A DNA stretch of 64,000 nucleotides from Acidobacteriota bacterium (GCA_019239425.1 JAFAZX010000081.1:1-64000), one strand, 5' to 3'. Shown: positions 17,366 through 24,947, counted from the stretch's first letter. Made by a program: numbers and translations. The notes: generated by a model not told the origin, from the letters alone.

Positions 17366-18085
17366 ATGAAGTCGGAGAAGATTTCTGAGCTGACGACGAG
17401 TCGGTTGAGCGTGTATCTGCGGTGCCTGAATCTGCTGGCGGCGGCGGGGATTAAGACCATCTCGTCGCAGGCGCTGGCCGACCAGTTCCGCCTGAACTCG
17501 GCGCAGATACGGAAAGACCTCGCGCACTTCGGCGAGTTCGGGACGCGCGGGGTCGGCTACTCGGTCGGCGAGCTGCGCCGCCACCTGACCAAAATTCTCG
17601 GCCTCGACCGCGCGCACCGCGTAGGCATCGTCGGCGCCGGCAACCTCGGCACCGCGCTCGCCAACTACAACGGCTTCCGCGAGTCGAACTTCGAGGTCGT
17701 CGCGCTCTTCGACAACGACCGCGCCAAGATCGGGCGCAAGGTCGGCGCGGCCGAGACAATCGTCCACGACGTGCGCAAGCTCGCCCGCGTCGTGCGCGAA
17801 GAGGGCATCGACGTGGCCGTCATCGCCGTCCCCGCGCGCGTCGCGCAGCGCGTGCTGAATCAGGTCATGTCGGCCGGCGTGAAGGCCGTCCTGAACTTCG
17901 CGCCCGTCCGCCTGCACGCGCGCCTCGGCGTGAAGGTGAAGACCGTGGACTTGACGATTTCGCTCGAATCGCTATCGTACTTCTTAGCGCGCCCGCAGAT
18001 CACTTGTGTCACCAACCCGCGCAGCCTCCTCCCCTACGAGGAGATCGCGCAGCGCGAGGAGCAGGAGTTACAGCAGCAGAGCTGA
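17366..18085 (+). CDS. rex: Redox-sensing transcriptional repressor Rex
   Basis: 239 aa. The N-terminal winged helix (SSQALADQFRLNSAQIRKDL) is followed by AHFGEFGTRGVGY and a Rossmann NAD(H) domain with GIVGAGNLGTAL (GxGxxG) and an Asp-containing strand VVALFDND. Rex binds operators when the NADH/NAD+ ratio is low and leaves DNA when NADH rises. It heads the microcompartment operon, implying that aldolase/shell expression responds to reducing pressure; this link is inferred from position. The ATG follows AAGGG. The C-terminal Gln/Glu tail is slightly longer than usual. Confidence 0.96.
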   Translation: MKSEKISELTTSRLSVYLRCLNLLAAAGIKTISSQALADQFRLNSAQIRKDLAHFGEFGTRGVGYSVGELRRHLTKILGLDRAHRVGIVGAGNLGTALANYNGFRESNFEVVALFDNDRAKIGRKVGAAETIVHDVRKLARVVREEGIDVAVIAVPARVAQRVLNQVMSAGVKAVLNFAPVRLHARLGVKVKTVDLTISLESLSYFLARPQITCVTNPRSLLPYEEIAQREEQELQQQS

Positions 18086-18099
18086 CAAGGAGTCTGGTC

Positions 18100-18627
18100 A
18101 TGTATTCGATCTTGCTGAAGAAGGCACTTCCGTTCGCGCTGACTTTCGTCTTCGGCGCCGCGCTGAGCGCCCTGGTGGGTCTGTCCGGCGGCGCGGAGCA
18201 GAAGAAGTTCGAATGGACTTCCTCCACCTCCACCTACGAGTTCGGCAGCCGCTGCCGCATGCGCCGCCACAACCTCGTCGCCGAGTCGAAGCCGCTCCGA
18301 ATCCTCTACAAGCCCGGCGCCGCCATCCCCGACGACTTCAAGCCCGACGCGACCTGGCCCTGGCCGGGCGACGCCAAAGGGATTTATAACTTTCCGGGGG
18401 CCACGGTGCGTGTGACGTTCGGCGCCGACGGCAACGTGCAGCGGGTCGAGCCGAGCGATGACCCTTACCCTTCGCTCGGCACAACCGCGGATAGAGTCGT
18501 GTGGGAGTGCATGGAGCGCGCCGCCCGGCAGATTCGTTTCGAGCCCGAGACGGTCGACGGCTTGCCCGTCACCGTCACGAGAGATGTCGAGATTCGGTTC
18601 GACAACGCGGTCAGAATGGGACGTTGA
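18100..18627 (+). CDS. Membrane-anchored protein with TonB C-terminal-like domain
   Basis: 175 aa. AAGGAG precedes ATG at 18100. Residues 8-30 are a transmembrane or signal anchor. Residues about 90-172 match the TonB_C fold pattern: a strand ATVRVTFGADGNVQRVEPSDD, a helix ending AARQIRFEPETVDG, and a final strand VTVTRDVEIRF. No Pro-rich spacer is present, so energy coupling to an outer-membrane receptor is doubtful; many such small TonB-C proteins are of unknown role. The stop overlaps the aldolase start (TGATG), so the two are translationally coupled, which makes it part of the microcompartment operon. Confidence 0.78.
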   Translation: MYSILLKKALPFALTFVFGAALSALVGLSGGAEQKKFEWTSSTSTYEFGSRCRMRRHNLVAESKPLRILYKPGAAIPDDFKPDATWPWPGDAKGIYNFPGATVRVTFGADGNVQRVEPSDDPYPSLGTTADRVVWECMERAARQIRFEPETVDGLPVTVTRDVEIRFDNAVRMGR

Positions 18628-19436
18628 TGGACGAACAGACAGCCCGGCGCGAAATCCTCCGCGCCGGCAAGTTGATGTACGAGCGCTCCTACGTCGTCGG
18701 CTCGGACGGCAACGTCAGCGTGCGCCTCGACGACGGCCGCATCCTCGCCACGCCGACGCAGACCAACAAGGCGCGCATGACCGAGGACTCGCTCGCCTTG
18801 ACCGACTTAGAAGGCAAGCCGCTCAACGACCGCCGCGCCTCGAGCGAGCTGGCGATGCACCTGCTCATCTACCGCGAGCGCGCGGACGTGCGTTCGGTCT
18901 GCCACGCGCACCCGCCGCACGGCTCCGCCTTCGCCGTCGCCGGCCTCGCCATCGACCAGCCGATACTCTCCGAGGTGATTTTAACTTTGGGCTGCGTCCC
19001 GCTCGCGGCGTACGGCACGCCCTCGACCGACGAGCTGACCGAGGCGATGCGCCCGCTCGTCAAGCACCACAACGCGCTCCTGATGGCGAACCACGGCGCG
19101 GTCGCCTACGGCGCGGACTTGTGGCAGGCCTTCGACCGCCTCGAAACCCTGGAGCACACGGCGAAGATCGCGATCCTCTCGCGCGCGCTGGGCGGCGCGC
19201 GCGAACTCCCGCCCGACTCCATCGAGAAACTCATCGACGTGCGCGAGCGCGCCGGCTACCTCGGCGAGAGCGCGCGCTGCCAGGCGTGCGGCTACCTGCA
19301 GGAGACGAACGTCGTCTGCCCCACGGGCGAGCGCGACGCCGCGCCCGCGGCCCGCGCGTCCTCGAACGGGAAGGTCAGCCTGACGCGCGAGGAGCTGATC
19401 GAGCTGCTCAGTCAGGCGGCGCGGGCCGCGCGCTAG
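18627..19436 (+). CDS. Class II aldolase/adducin-family protein (fuculose-1-phosphate aldolase-like), BMC-associated
   Basis: 269 aa. Zn ligands His93 and His95 lie in CHAHPPHG and His156 in ANHGAV. Glu74 (ASSELAMH) matches the catalytic acid of FucA, and GSDGNVSVR is the phosphate-binding region. These enzymes cleave L-fuculose- or L-rhamnulose-1-phosphate to DHAP and lactaldehyde. Beyond the catalytic domain (about 205) is an extension with CxxC (218-221), a low-complexity linker, and a terminal amphipathic helix (about 250-269, SLTREELIELLSQAARAAR). This resembles a BMC encapsulation peptide. Context with shell genes supports a compartment core enzyme. The exact sugar phosphate is unknown. 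Confidence 0.9.
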   Translation: MDEQTARREILRAGKLMYERSYVVGSDGNVSVRLDDGRILATPTQTNKARMTEDSLALTDLEGKPLNDRRASSELAMHLLIYRERADVRSVCHAHPPHGSAFAVAGLAIDQPILSEVILTLGCVPLAAYGTPSTDELTEAMRPLVKHHNALLMANHGAVAYGADLWQAFDRLETLEHTAKIAILSRALGGARELPPDSIEKLIDVRERAGYLGESARCQACGYLQETNVVCPTGERDAAPAARASSNGKVSLTREELIELLSQAARAAR

Positions 19437-19515
19437 CCGCAGACATCTGCAAGGGGGCACACTCAACAAGGCGGGCTTATCTACTTCACGCTGCTTTACG
19501 AAAGGAGCCGCCGCC

Positions 19516-20025
19516 ATGCCCAGTCGCCAACTCCGGAAGTCGGAGATAGAGTTCGCACGCAAGGTCTTTGAAGAGCAGTTGCCCTACGACAAGGTGCACA
19601 TCGCCAACTACTACCTCCCCGGCAATCAGGGCGTGCCGGTGACGCTGGCCTCTGCCTCTTCGATCATCCCCGTGCGTTCGCTGAGGAACTACACGATCTA
19701 CTTCGGCCCCGAGGTCTACGAGCAGGGCGCCGAACGCCCCGCCACGGCCTCGACATTCATCCACGAGCTGACGCACGTCTGGCAGGGCTACCACAGCGCC
19801 CTGGGCTGGGGGTACATGGTCGAGTCGATGATCGCGCAGGGGCACGCCGTCGTCATGCAGGGCGACCGCAACCGCGCCTACGACTACAAGCCGGGCGAGC
19901 CCTGGGACGACTACAACGTCGAGCAGCAGGCGCTGCTCGTGCAGGACTGGTACCGCAACGGCATGAGCGAAGACGACGAGCGGTATTTCTACATCGAGCA
20001 ACACATCCGCAAGGGGCACGACTGA
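19516..20025 (+). CDS. Small HExxH putative zinc metalloprotease
   Basis: 169 aa with no signal peptide. The zinc motif is HELTHVWQ (83-90), and an Glu-containing helix, YNVEQQALLVQDW, may give the third ligand. This motif form occurs in small metalloprotease-like proteins and in some Rhs/vgr-linked proteins. The start ATG is preceded by AAAGGAG. It stands inside the microcompartment operon between the aldolase and the lipoprotein. A role in processing shell or cargo proteins would be attractive but is pure inference. Confidence 0.75.
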   Translation: MPSRQLRKSEIEFARKVFEEQLPYDKVHIANYYLPGNQGVPVTLASASSIIPVRSLRNYTIYFGPEVYEQGAERPATASTFIHELTHVWQGYHSALGWGYMVESMIAQGHAVVMQGDRNRAYDYKPGEPWDDYNVEQQALLVQDWYRNGMSEDDERYFYIEQHIRKGHD

Positions 20026-20634
20026 GTGGGCGCCGCGGGTGCAAAGCCTGAGGCGCGTGGGCGGCGCTCCGGCCCGAAGAGTTCGGCGCGCGCGCTCGCC
20101 CTGCTCGCCGGCTGCCTCCTGCTGGCCGCGTGCCAGCCCGAAGGCGGCGACCTCGTCCCGCTTCCGCCCGGCGAAGGCGCGGCCCTGGCCGCCACGGAGT
20201 TCGAAGGGGACACGCTCGTCGTGACGCGCGAAGGGGTGACCTTGCGCGCGCGCGGCCGCTGGAGTGTGGCGGACGCGGCCACTTCGGTTATACTCGACGT
20301 AAGCAACGCGAACGCGGAACCGGCGGCGATAGACTTCGGGCGCGGCGAACTGTCGCTCGAAGGCGAAGGCGGGGGGCGCCTGACCCTGCGTTCGGCCGCC
20401 CGCGAGTCGGGCGCGGGCGCCTTCCTCCCGGAGAAGAGGGCGGAGGTCGGCGGCGGCGCTTCAGACAAGTTCGTGCTCGAATACTGGATGCCCGCGGGGG
20501 GCGGCAGCTTCGGCGTGGCCCGCGACATGAAGGGACATACCGTCACCCTGCGCCTGCCCGTCGAAGTCCGGAAGGGCGCGGCCGCGGACTCGGTCTTCGG
20601 CTTCAGGTGCGAGGAGCGCCGCCCGCGGCGTTGA
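20026..20634 (+). CDS. Putative lipoprotein, unknown function
   Basis: 202 aa, GTG start abutting the preceding TGA. A basic N-terminal region (about 25 residues) is followed by a hydrophobic stretch and the lipobox LLAAC, so lipidation at about Cys36 is expected. The mature part is strand-rich (LVVTREGVTLRARGRWSV; FVLEYWMPAGG) with no motif I recognise. The unusually long basic leader may mean a later start. It is in the microcompartment operon by position, although a lipoprotein cannot sit in a cytoplasmic compartment. Confidence 0.65.
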   Translation: MGAAGAKPEARGRRSGPKSSARALALLAGCLLLAACQPEGGDLVPLPPGEGAALAATEFEGDTLVVTREGVTLRARGRWSVADAATSVILDVSNANAEPAAIDFGRGELSLEGEGGGRLTLRSAARESGAGAFLPEKRAEVGGGASDKFVLEYWMPAGGGSFGVARDMKGHTVTLRLPVEVRKGAAADSVFGFRCEERRPRR

Positions 20635-20677
20635 CTAGGCTCTAACAGAGACAAGCAAAGGAATCGGAGAAGGAAGA

Positions 20678-20962
20678 ATGCCTCAGGAAGCACTCGGCAT
20701 GGTTGAGACGAAAGGGCTCGTGGCGATGATCGAGGCGGCGGACGCGATGGTCAAGGCCGCCAACGTCACCTTAGTCGGCTACGAGAAGATCGGCGCGGGC
20801 TTCGTCACGGCCATCGTCCGCGGCGACGTGGCCGCCGTCAAGGCCGCCACGGACGCCGGCGCCGCCGCCGCCCGCAGAGTCGGCGAACTCGTCAGCGTCC
20901 ACGTCATCCCGCGCCCCCACGGCAGCGTCGACGAAGCGCTCCCGGTCGGCGGCGATAAGTAA
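20678..20962 (+). CDS. BMC-H hexameric microcompartment shell protein
   Basis: 94 aa, a single BMC domain of typical length. Diagnostic stretches are ALGMVETKGLVAMIEAADAM, the pore segment YEKIGAGFVTAIVRGDV, and AAVKAATDAGAAAARRVGE with HVIPRPH near the end. BMC-H hexamers tile the facets of the protein shell and their central pores pass metabolites. GGAGAAGGAAGA precedes the ATG, a strong ribosome site fitting a highly made protein. It is the only BMC-H in the operon; no BMC-T is visible. Confidence 0.97.
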   Translation: MPQEALGMVETKGLVAMIEAADAMVKAANVTLVGYEKIGAGFVTAIVRGDVAAVKAATDAGAAAARRVGELVSVHVIPRPHGSVDEALPVGGDK

Positions 20963-20967
20963 AGGCG

Positions 20968-21030
20968 GTGCTGGGTGCTGGGTTCTAGGTGCTGGTTAAA
21001 GGCATTTACCTGGAACCCAGCACCCAACAC
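20968..21030. repeat. Palindromic intergenic repeat, GGGTGCTGG type
   Basis: The arms 20968-20990 and 21008-21030 (23 nt) pair with two mismatches, and additional GGTGCTGG words extend it to about 21041. It lies between the BMC-H gene and the first BMC-P gene, where a hairpin could lower pentamer expression relative to hexamer. Confidence 0.85.
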
Positions 21031-21045
21031 CCAGCACCCAAGCAA

Positions 21046-21318
21046 ATGATTATCGCGCGCATCCTCGGCACGGTCGTCTCGACGCAGAAGGACGAGCGGC
21101 TGAAGGGCAGCAAGCTTCTGCTCGTCCGCCCCCTGAACCTCGACGGCTCGGACGGCTCCGGCTACGTCGTTGCCGTGGACACGGTCGGCGCGGGCTTCCA
21201 CGAGCGCGTGCTCGTCGTCGCGGGCTCTTCGGCGCGGCTCGCCGAAGGGCTGAAGGACAGGCCCGTGGACGCCGCCATCGTCGGCGTCATCGACACGGTC
21301 GATTTCGTGAACGACTGA
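21046..21318 (+). CDS. BMC-P (EutN/CcmL) shell vertex protein 1
   Basis: 90 aa. MIIARILGTVVSTQKDERL is the classic EutN/CcmL N-terminus; GAGFHERVLVVAGSSAR and DAAIVGVIDTVD complete the fold. These proteins form pentamers that cap shell vertices. The ATG at 21046 is chosen because it starts exactly at the family N-terminus; the open frame upstream is repeat sequence. No good ribosome site is visible, because the repeat fills the leader. Confidence 0.96.
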   Translation: MIIARILGTVVSTQKDERLKGSKLLLVRPLNLDGSDGSGYVVAVDTVGAGFHERVLVVAGSSARLAEGLKDRPVDAAIVGVIDTVDFVND

Positions 21319-21320
21319 CG

Positions 21321-21608
21321 ATGCAACTGGCGCGCGTCATCGGGAACGTCGTGGCGACGGTGAAGAACGATTCGCTGGAGGGGCGCAAGCTCCTCGTCGT
21401 GCAGTCGCTCAACGCCGATCTGCAGCCGCAGGGCGCGCCGCTCGTGGCTCTGGACTCGGTGGGCGCGGGGGTGGGCGAGCTGGTCTTCTGGTGCCGCGGG
21501 AAAGAGGCGAGCTTCCCGTTCCGGCGCGAGGACACGCCGACCGACTGCACCATCGTCGGCATCGTCGATTCGGAGGCGCACGTGTCGCGCCGCGGGAGGC
21601 AACGTTGA
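21321..21608 (+). CDS. BMC-P (EutN/CcmL) shell vertex protein 2
   Basis: 95 aa, starting 2 nt after the first BMC-P gene. MQLARVIGNVVATVKNDSL, DSVGAGVGELVFWCRG and CTIVGIVDS mark the family. It diverges from its neighbours in the loop after GELV (RGKEASFPFRRED replaces GSSAR) and has a basic C-terminal tail (VSRRGRQR). Three different BMC-P paralogues in a row is the arrangement known from aldolase-type microcompartment loci. Confidence 0.96.
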   Translation: MQLARVIGNVVATVKNDSLEGRKLLVVQSLNADLQPQGAPLVALDSVGAGVGELVFWCRGKEASFPFRREDTPTDCTIVGIVDSEAHVSRRGRQR

Positions 21609-21889
21609 TTCTGGCGCGCGTGCTCGGCAACGTCGTGGCGACGCAGAAGAACGAGCGCTACGCGAGCGCGCGCGTGATGCTCTGCCAGCCGATCACGCCT
21701 TCGGGCGAGGAGACGGGGGCGACGCTGCTCGCGCTGGACTCGGTGGACGCGGGCGAGGGCGACACCGTCATCATCGTGCAGGAGGGCTGGGGCGCCTCGA
21801 CCGCCGCCACGGGCGAGCAGGGCGCGGCCATCGACTCGGCCATCGTCGGCGTCGTCGACCGCATCGACCTCCTCGAAGAAGAGGGTTGA
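21605..21889 (+). CDS. BMC-P (EutN/CcmL) shell vertex protein 3, TTG start
   Basis: 94 aa. The only start that fits the family N-terminus (ILARVLGNVVATQKNERY) is TTG at 21605, overlapping the previous stop by 4 nt (TTGA), so translation is coupled. LDSVDAGEGDTVIIVQEG and AIDSAIVGVVDRID are family signatures. The loop GWGASTAATGEQGA differs from the other two copies, and the C-terminus is acidic (LLEEEG). Confidence 0.94.
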   Translation: MILARVLGNVVATQKNERYASARVMLCQPITPSGEETGATLLALDSVDAGEGDTVIIVQEGWGASTAATGEQGAAIDSAIVGVVDRIDLLEEEG

Positions 21890-21900
21890 GAGTTCAAGGG

Positions 21901-22344
21901 ATGAGCAGCGAGCAGGACAGGGTGAAGGAGTTGGCCGAGCGCGTCGCTCGCCGCCTGGAGGGCGGATCGCGCGAGCAGGGCGGCGGTGAGTCCGGCGGCC
22001 GCGAAATCGCCGCGGTGCGCGCGAGCCTCGCGGATATACAGCGCCGGCTCACGCACATCGAGTCGCACATTAAGCACGGCGAAGACTGCGGCAAGGGCGC
22101 GCGACAGTCAAACGACTCTCGTTCGGCATCAACTTCACCTTCAGTTTCATCGCAACCGGGCGCGACGTGGTTGAGCGGCACCTACGTCCCCGTCACCGCG
22201 CACCCGAGCCAGGAGCAGTTCGAAGGCCTGGGCGAGGCCGTCTCCGAACTCGTCGAGTTCTTCGAGCGCGAGAAGACCTGCACGCTCGAACCCGGCGGCA
22301 AGCCCTGCGACCACTGCGGCCAGTGCAGCGCCCGAGGGTTTTAG
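21901..22344 (+). CDS. BMC-operon Cys-rich protein with candidate encapsulation helix
   Basis: 147 aa and not a family I recognise. ATG at 21901 is favoured; TTG at 21886 overlapping the BMC-P stop is possible. Residues 4-20 (EQDRVKELAERVARRLE) form an amphipathic helix like an encapsulation peptide, followed by a Gly/Ser/Glu linker and a second helix (about 36-57, coiled-coil type). The C-terminal third has Cys127 and a CDHCGQC cluster (136-142), suggesting metal or Fe-S binding. Being the last gene of the shell operon with a possible targeting helix, it is a candidate lumen protein; this is inference. Confidence 0.72.
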   Translation: MSSEQDRVKELAERVARRLEGGSREQGGGESGGREIAAVRASLADIQRRLTHIESHIKHGEDCGKGARQSNDSRSASTSPSVSSQPGATWLSGTYVPVTAHPSQEQFEGLGEAVSELVEFFEREKTCTLEPGGKPCDHCGQCSARGF

Positions 22345-22349
22345 ACAAA

Positions 22350-22479
22350 GGCGGAAGCCCGACCGTGAGGGAGGGCGTCAGTCTGACAAAGGAAGGCGGG
22401 GTGATGAAAGACACGCGGTCTTTTATCACCCCGCCTTTAAAGTTTGATGTACGCCCTCCCTCACGGTCGGGCTTCCGCC
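22350..22479. repeat. Large two-tier palindromic element / bidirectional terminator
   Basis: The outer arms 22350-22378 and 22451-22479 are a perfect 29-bp inverted repeat. The inner arms 22393-22412 and 22418-22437 pair over 20 bp with one mismatch around a 5-nt loop. It starts 5 nt after the stop of the Cys-rich gene and ends at the stop of lemA, so it separates two convergent transcripts. Confidence 0.9.
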
Positions 22480-23118
22480 TTACTTGTTCGCTTGGCCGCC
22501 CTGGTCGCGGCGCAGCGAGTCGGCGTTGATCTTGGGCGCCTCGCGCGCGCCCGCCTCGGCCTGGAAGTAGGGCTCCTCCTTGAACCCGTACATCTTCGCG
22601 CCGATGACCGTCGGGAACGAGCCGCGGGTGGTGTTGTAGTCCTTCACCGCCGCGTTGTAGTCCTCGCGCGAAACCGAGATGCGGTTCTCCGTCCCCTCCA
22701 GAACGTCCTGCACCTTCTTGAACGCCTCGGTCGAGCGCAGCTCCGGGTACGCCTCGGCCAGCGAGAGCAGGCGGCCGAGCGTCCCGCCGAAGCTGTTCGC
22801 CGCGTCGATGACGGCCTGCTTCTGCTCGGGCGTCTTGTCGCCGTCTTCGCCCTTGGGCGCCTCGCGCGTGGCGTTGAGCAGGCGCGAGCGCGCCTCGGCA
22901 ATCTGCCCGAAGACCTCCTGCTCCTGGATGCTCGAAGCGCGAGCCGCCTCGAACGTGTTCGGGATGAGGTCGGCGCGGCGCTGTAGCTGCGCCTCGATGT
23001 TGGCCCACTTCTCCTTGACGTTCTGGTGCTTGGCGTTGAGCGTGTTGTAGCCGCAGCCGCTCGACGCGAAGGCGGCGAAGGCGACGAGCGTGAGCAGCAA
23101 CACCCTTCTTGTTTTCAT
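22480..23118 (-). CDS. lemA: LemA-family lipoprotein
   Basis: About 212 aa. AGGAGG lies 6 nt before ATG at 23118 (23121 is an adjacent alternative). The N-terminal signal ends in a lipobox-like ASSGC. The LemA core follows: YNTLNAKHQNVKEKWANIEA, QLQRRADLIPNT, and helix pairs ending NRISVSREDYNAAVKDYNT. FPTVIGAKMYGFKEEPYF is the usual C-terminal signature. LemA proteins are membrane-anchored helical bundles often encoded beside TPM-domain proteins, as here (24015-24947). The molecular role is not settled. Confidence 0.94.
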   Translation of the reverse strand: MKTRRVLLLTLVAFAAFASSGCGYNTLNAKHQNVKEKWANIEAQLQRRADLIPNTFEAARASSIQEQEVFGQIAEARSRLLNATREAPKGEDGDKTPEQKQAVIDAANSFGGTLGRLLSLAEAYPELRSTEAFKKVQDVLEGTENRISVSREDYNAAVKDYNTTRGSFPTVIGAKMYGFKEEPYFQAEAGAREAPKINADSLRRDQGGQANK

Positions 23119-23177
23119 CATACTCCTCCTCAAAAACTGTCCGTGCCCGCGGTGGTTCGAAACCCGCGTTCTAAAAC

Positions 23178-23921
23178 CTACCTCCCGTTCGAAGTGTCTA
23201 AGCGGTCAACGGCGTCGATGACACGCTCGATCTGTGACAGGTAAGACGCAAACAACTCCTCCGCCGCGCGGTCGGACGGCGGCGGCGCGGCGCCCTCGCG
23301 CAGCGCGAAGATGCGCTCGAAGACCGCGCCGTCGAGGCCCAGCAGCCGGACGGTCGCGCGCACGATGTCGACTTTGAGCACCGGCGGCTCCTGCCCGTGC
23401 AGCATCAGCGCGGGCGCGAAGAGCGTGGCGAAGCTCGAAAGGCTGTCGGCCATCAGATCGCGCAGGCGCTCCGCAGAGCCGGAGGCGGGGATGTAGAGCC
23501 GGCGCAGTTGGATGAGCTTGCTGCGCAACTCGTACTCGGTCTGGTGGCGCAAATTCTCGTCCGAGATTTGCAAAGTCTCGAAAGGGTCGCGGCCGTAGAG
23601 CACGACCCGCGACCTTTCCATCCGGTGGAACTCGATTGGAAAAACGTCGGCTGCGTCGTGCAGCTCAGCGAAGGTGAAGTAGACGGGCAGGGGGTGGCCT
23701 AAGCGTTGCCACTCGCGCATCGGCGGCTGCGCCAGACGCAAGTCCTCCGGCGCGATGCGGTGCAGCGCGATGAGCAGGTTGTAGTCCGACTCCGTCTGCA
23801 CGAAGTCGCCCGACGCCGCCGACCCGTAGAGGACGACCGACGCGAGGTTGTCGCCGTGCGTCGCCTTCAGGTCGCCGATCAGGTGGTTGAAAGCCTCCTG
23901 CGCCACTCGATTCGCCATCAC
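23178..23921 (-). CDS. Nucleotidyltransferase-fold protein
   Basis: 247 aa. The Pol-beta-type nucleotidyltransferase motif VVLYGSAASGDFVQTESDYN (about 29-48) has the GS and the first Asp, but DxD is SDYN, so the second carboxylate is missing or displaced. A helical C-terminal region (from about 125) resembles the HEPN/KNTase-C part of two-domain NTases. It could be an active transferase or a degenerate one acting by binding. It sits between the lemA and TPM genes in the same direction. Confidence 0.8.
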   Translation of the reverse strand: MMANRVAQEAFNHLIGDLKATHGDNLASVVLYGSAASGDFVQTESDYNLLIALHRIAPEDLRLAQPPMREWQRLGHPLPVYFTFAELHDAADVFPIEFHRMERSRVVLYGRDPFETLQISDENLRHQTEYELRSKLIQLRRLYIPASGSAERLRDLMADSLSSFATLFAPALMLHGQEPPVLKVDIVRATVRLLGLDGAVFERIFALREGAAPPPSDRAAEELFASYLSQIERVIDAVDRLDTSNGR

Positions 23922-23933
23922 AGTCTCCGAAGT

Positions 23934-24008
23934 GATGAATTAGGAATGATGAGTGATGAATGAAAGGCACGCTGCTTCTTATTCATCATTCACCACCCAT
24001 CATTCAAC
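23934..24008. repeat. Palindromic intergenic repeat, GATGAATGATGAG type
   Basis: An imperfect inverted repeat built of GATGAAT/GATGAGT words, between the TPM-domain gene and the nucleotidyltransferase gene. The same word family recurs downstream of murD at 34864-34951. Confidence 0.75.
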
Positions 24009-24014
24009 AATCCT

Positions 24015-24947
24015 CTACCAGCTTCCGCCCGCGCCGCCGCCTCCGAAGTCGCCGCCGCCTCCGAAGCCGCCGAAGCCACCTCCTCCTCCGCCGCCACCGC
24101 CCCAGCCCGAACCGCCGCCCCAACCGCTCGAACGGCGGCCGCCGCCCAACGCGCTCCCGATGGCGTTGGCGACGAGAATAGAGGTGAGCCAGCCGCCTCC
24201 GCCTCCGCCTCCGCCCCAGCCGCCGCGTCCCCCGCGACCGCCGCGTCCCCTGCCGGCCAGCGAGATCAGGATGATGATGACGACGACGATCAGGCAGCAC
24301 GCGCCGAGGCTGATGCCGTTCGCCTCGCGCGCGCGGGTCGGGGCCGTGCGCCGGACGGGCTCGCGGTAGGCGTAACTCTGGTCAATGCCTTCGAGCTGAA
24401 AGCCGCGCTTCTCCGCGAGCGTCGCAACCGCGGCCTGCATGAAGTCGCTGATGCCCTGGCCGTAGTTGTTCTGCCGGAACTGCGGCACGAGTCGCTGCCG
24501 CGCGATCTCGCCCGCGAGCGCATCCGGCAGGTCGCCTTCGAGGTGGCGGCTGACCTGCACCTGCCACTTGCGGTCGTTGACGGCGACGACCAGCAGCAGC
24601 CCGTTCTTCTCCCCCTCGTTCGAACCGATGCCCCACCCGCGCGCCAGCGAGAGCGAGTATTCGAAAATGTCCTGGCCGCCCGTCGTCGGGACGGTGACGA
24701 CGGCGAACTCGATGTCCGCGCGCTCCTTGAGATGGTTGAGGATCGTCGCCAGCCGCTCCTTCGTCGCCGGGTCAATGACGTTGGCGTTATCCGTGACGTA
24801 CTTATAGAAACCCTCGGGCTGCGGGAGCGGCGCTTCCGTGTACGCGCGCGCGTTCTGTCCTCGCGCCGCCCCCGCAAACGCGAAGAGCCACGCCAGCGCC
24901 AGGGCGGCCGCGAACGGAGTCAGAAGCCTCTTCCCCAAAGATTTCAC
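24015..24947 (-). CDS. TPM-domain membrane protein (YgcG-like)
   Basis: 310 aa. Signal peptide (ALALAWLFAFAGAARGQ), then the TPM domain: YVTDNANVIDPATKERLATI, ADIEFAVVTVPTTGGQDIFEYS, GLLLVVAVNDRKWQVQV. A transmembrane helix (LIVVVIIILISLAG) follows, and the tail is an extreme Gly/Trp/Ser-rich low-complexity region as in YgcG proteins. TPM domains were named from photosystem II repair phosphatase candidates; in bacteria they co-occur with LemA in envelope stress settings. The Gly-rich tail ends GGAGGSW. Confidence 0.92.
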   Translation of the reverse strand: MKSLGKRLLTPFAAALALAWLFAFAGAARGQNARAYTEAPLPQPEGFYKYVTDNANVIDPATKERLATILNHLKERADIEFAVVTVPTTGGQDIFEYSLSLARGWGIGSNEGEKNGLLLVVAVNDRKWQVQVSRHLEGDLPDALAGEIARQRLVPQFRQNNYGQGISDFMQAAVATLAEKRGFQLEGIDQSYAYREPVRRTAPTRAREANGISLGACCLIVVVIIILISLAGRGRGGRGGRGGWGGGGGGGGWLTSILVANAIGSALGGGRRSSGWGGGSGWGGGGGGGGGFGGFGGGGDFGGGGAGGSW

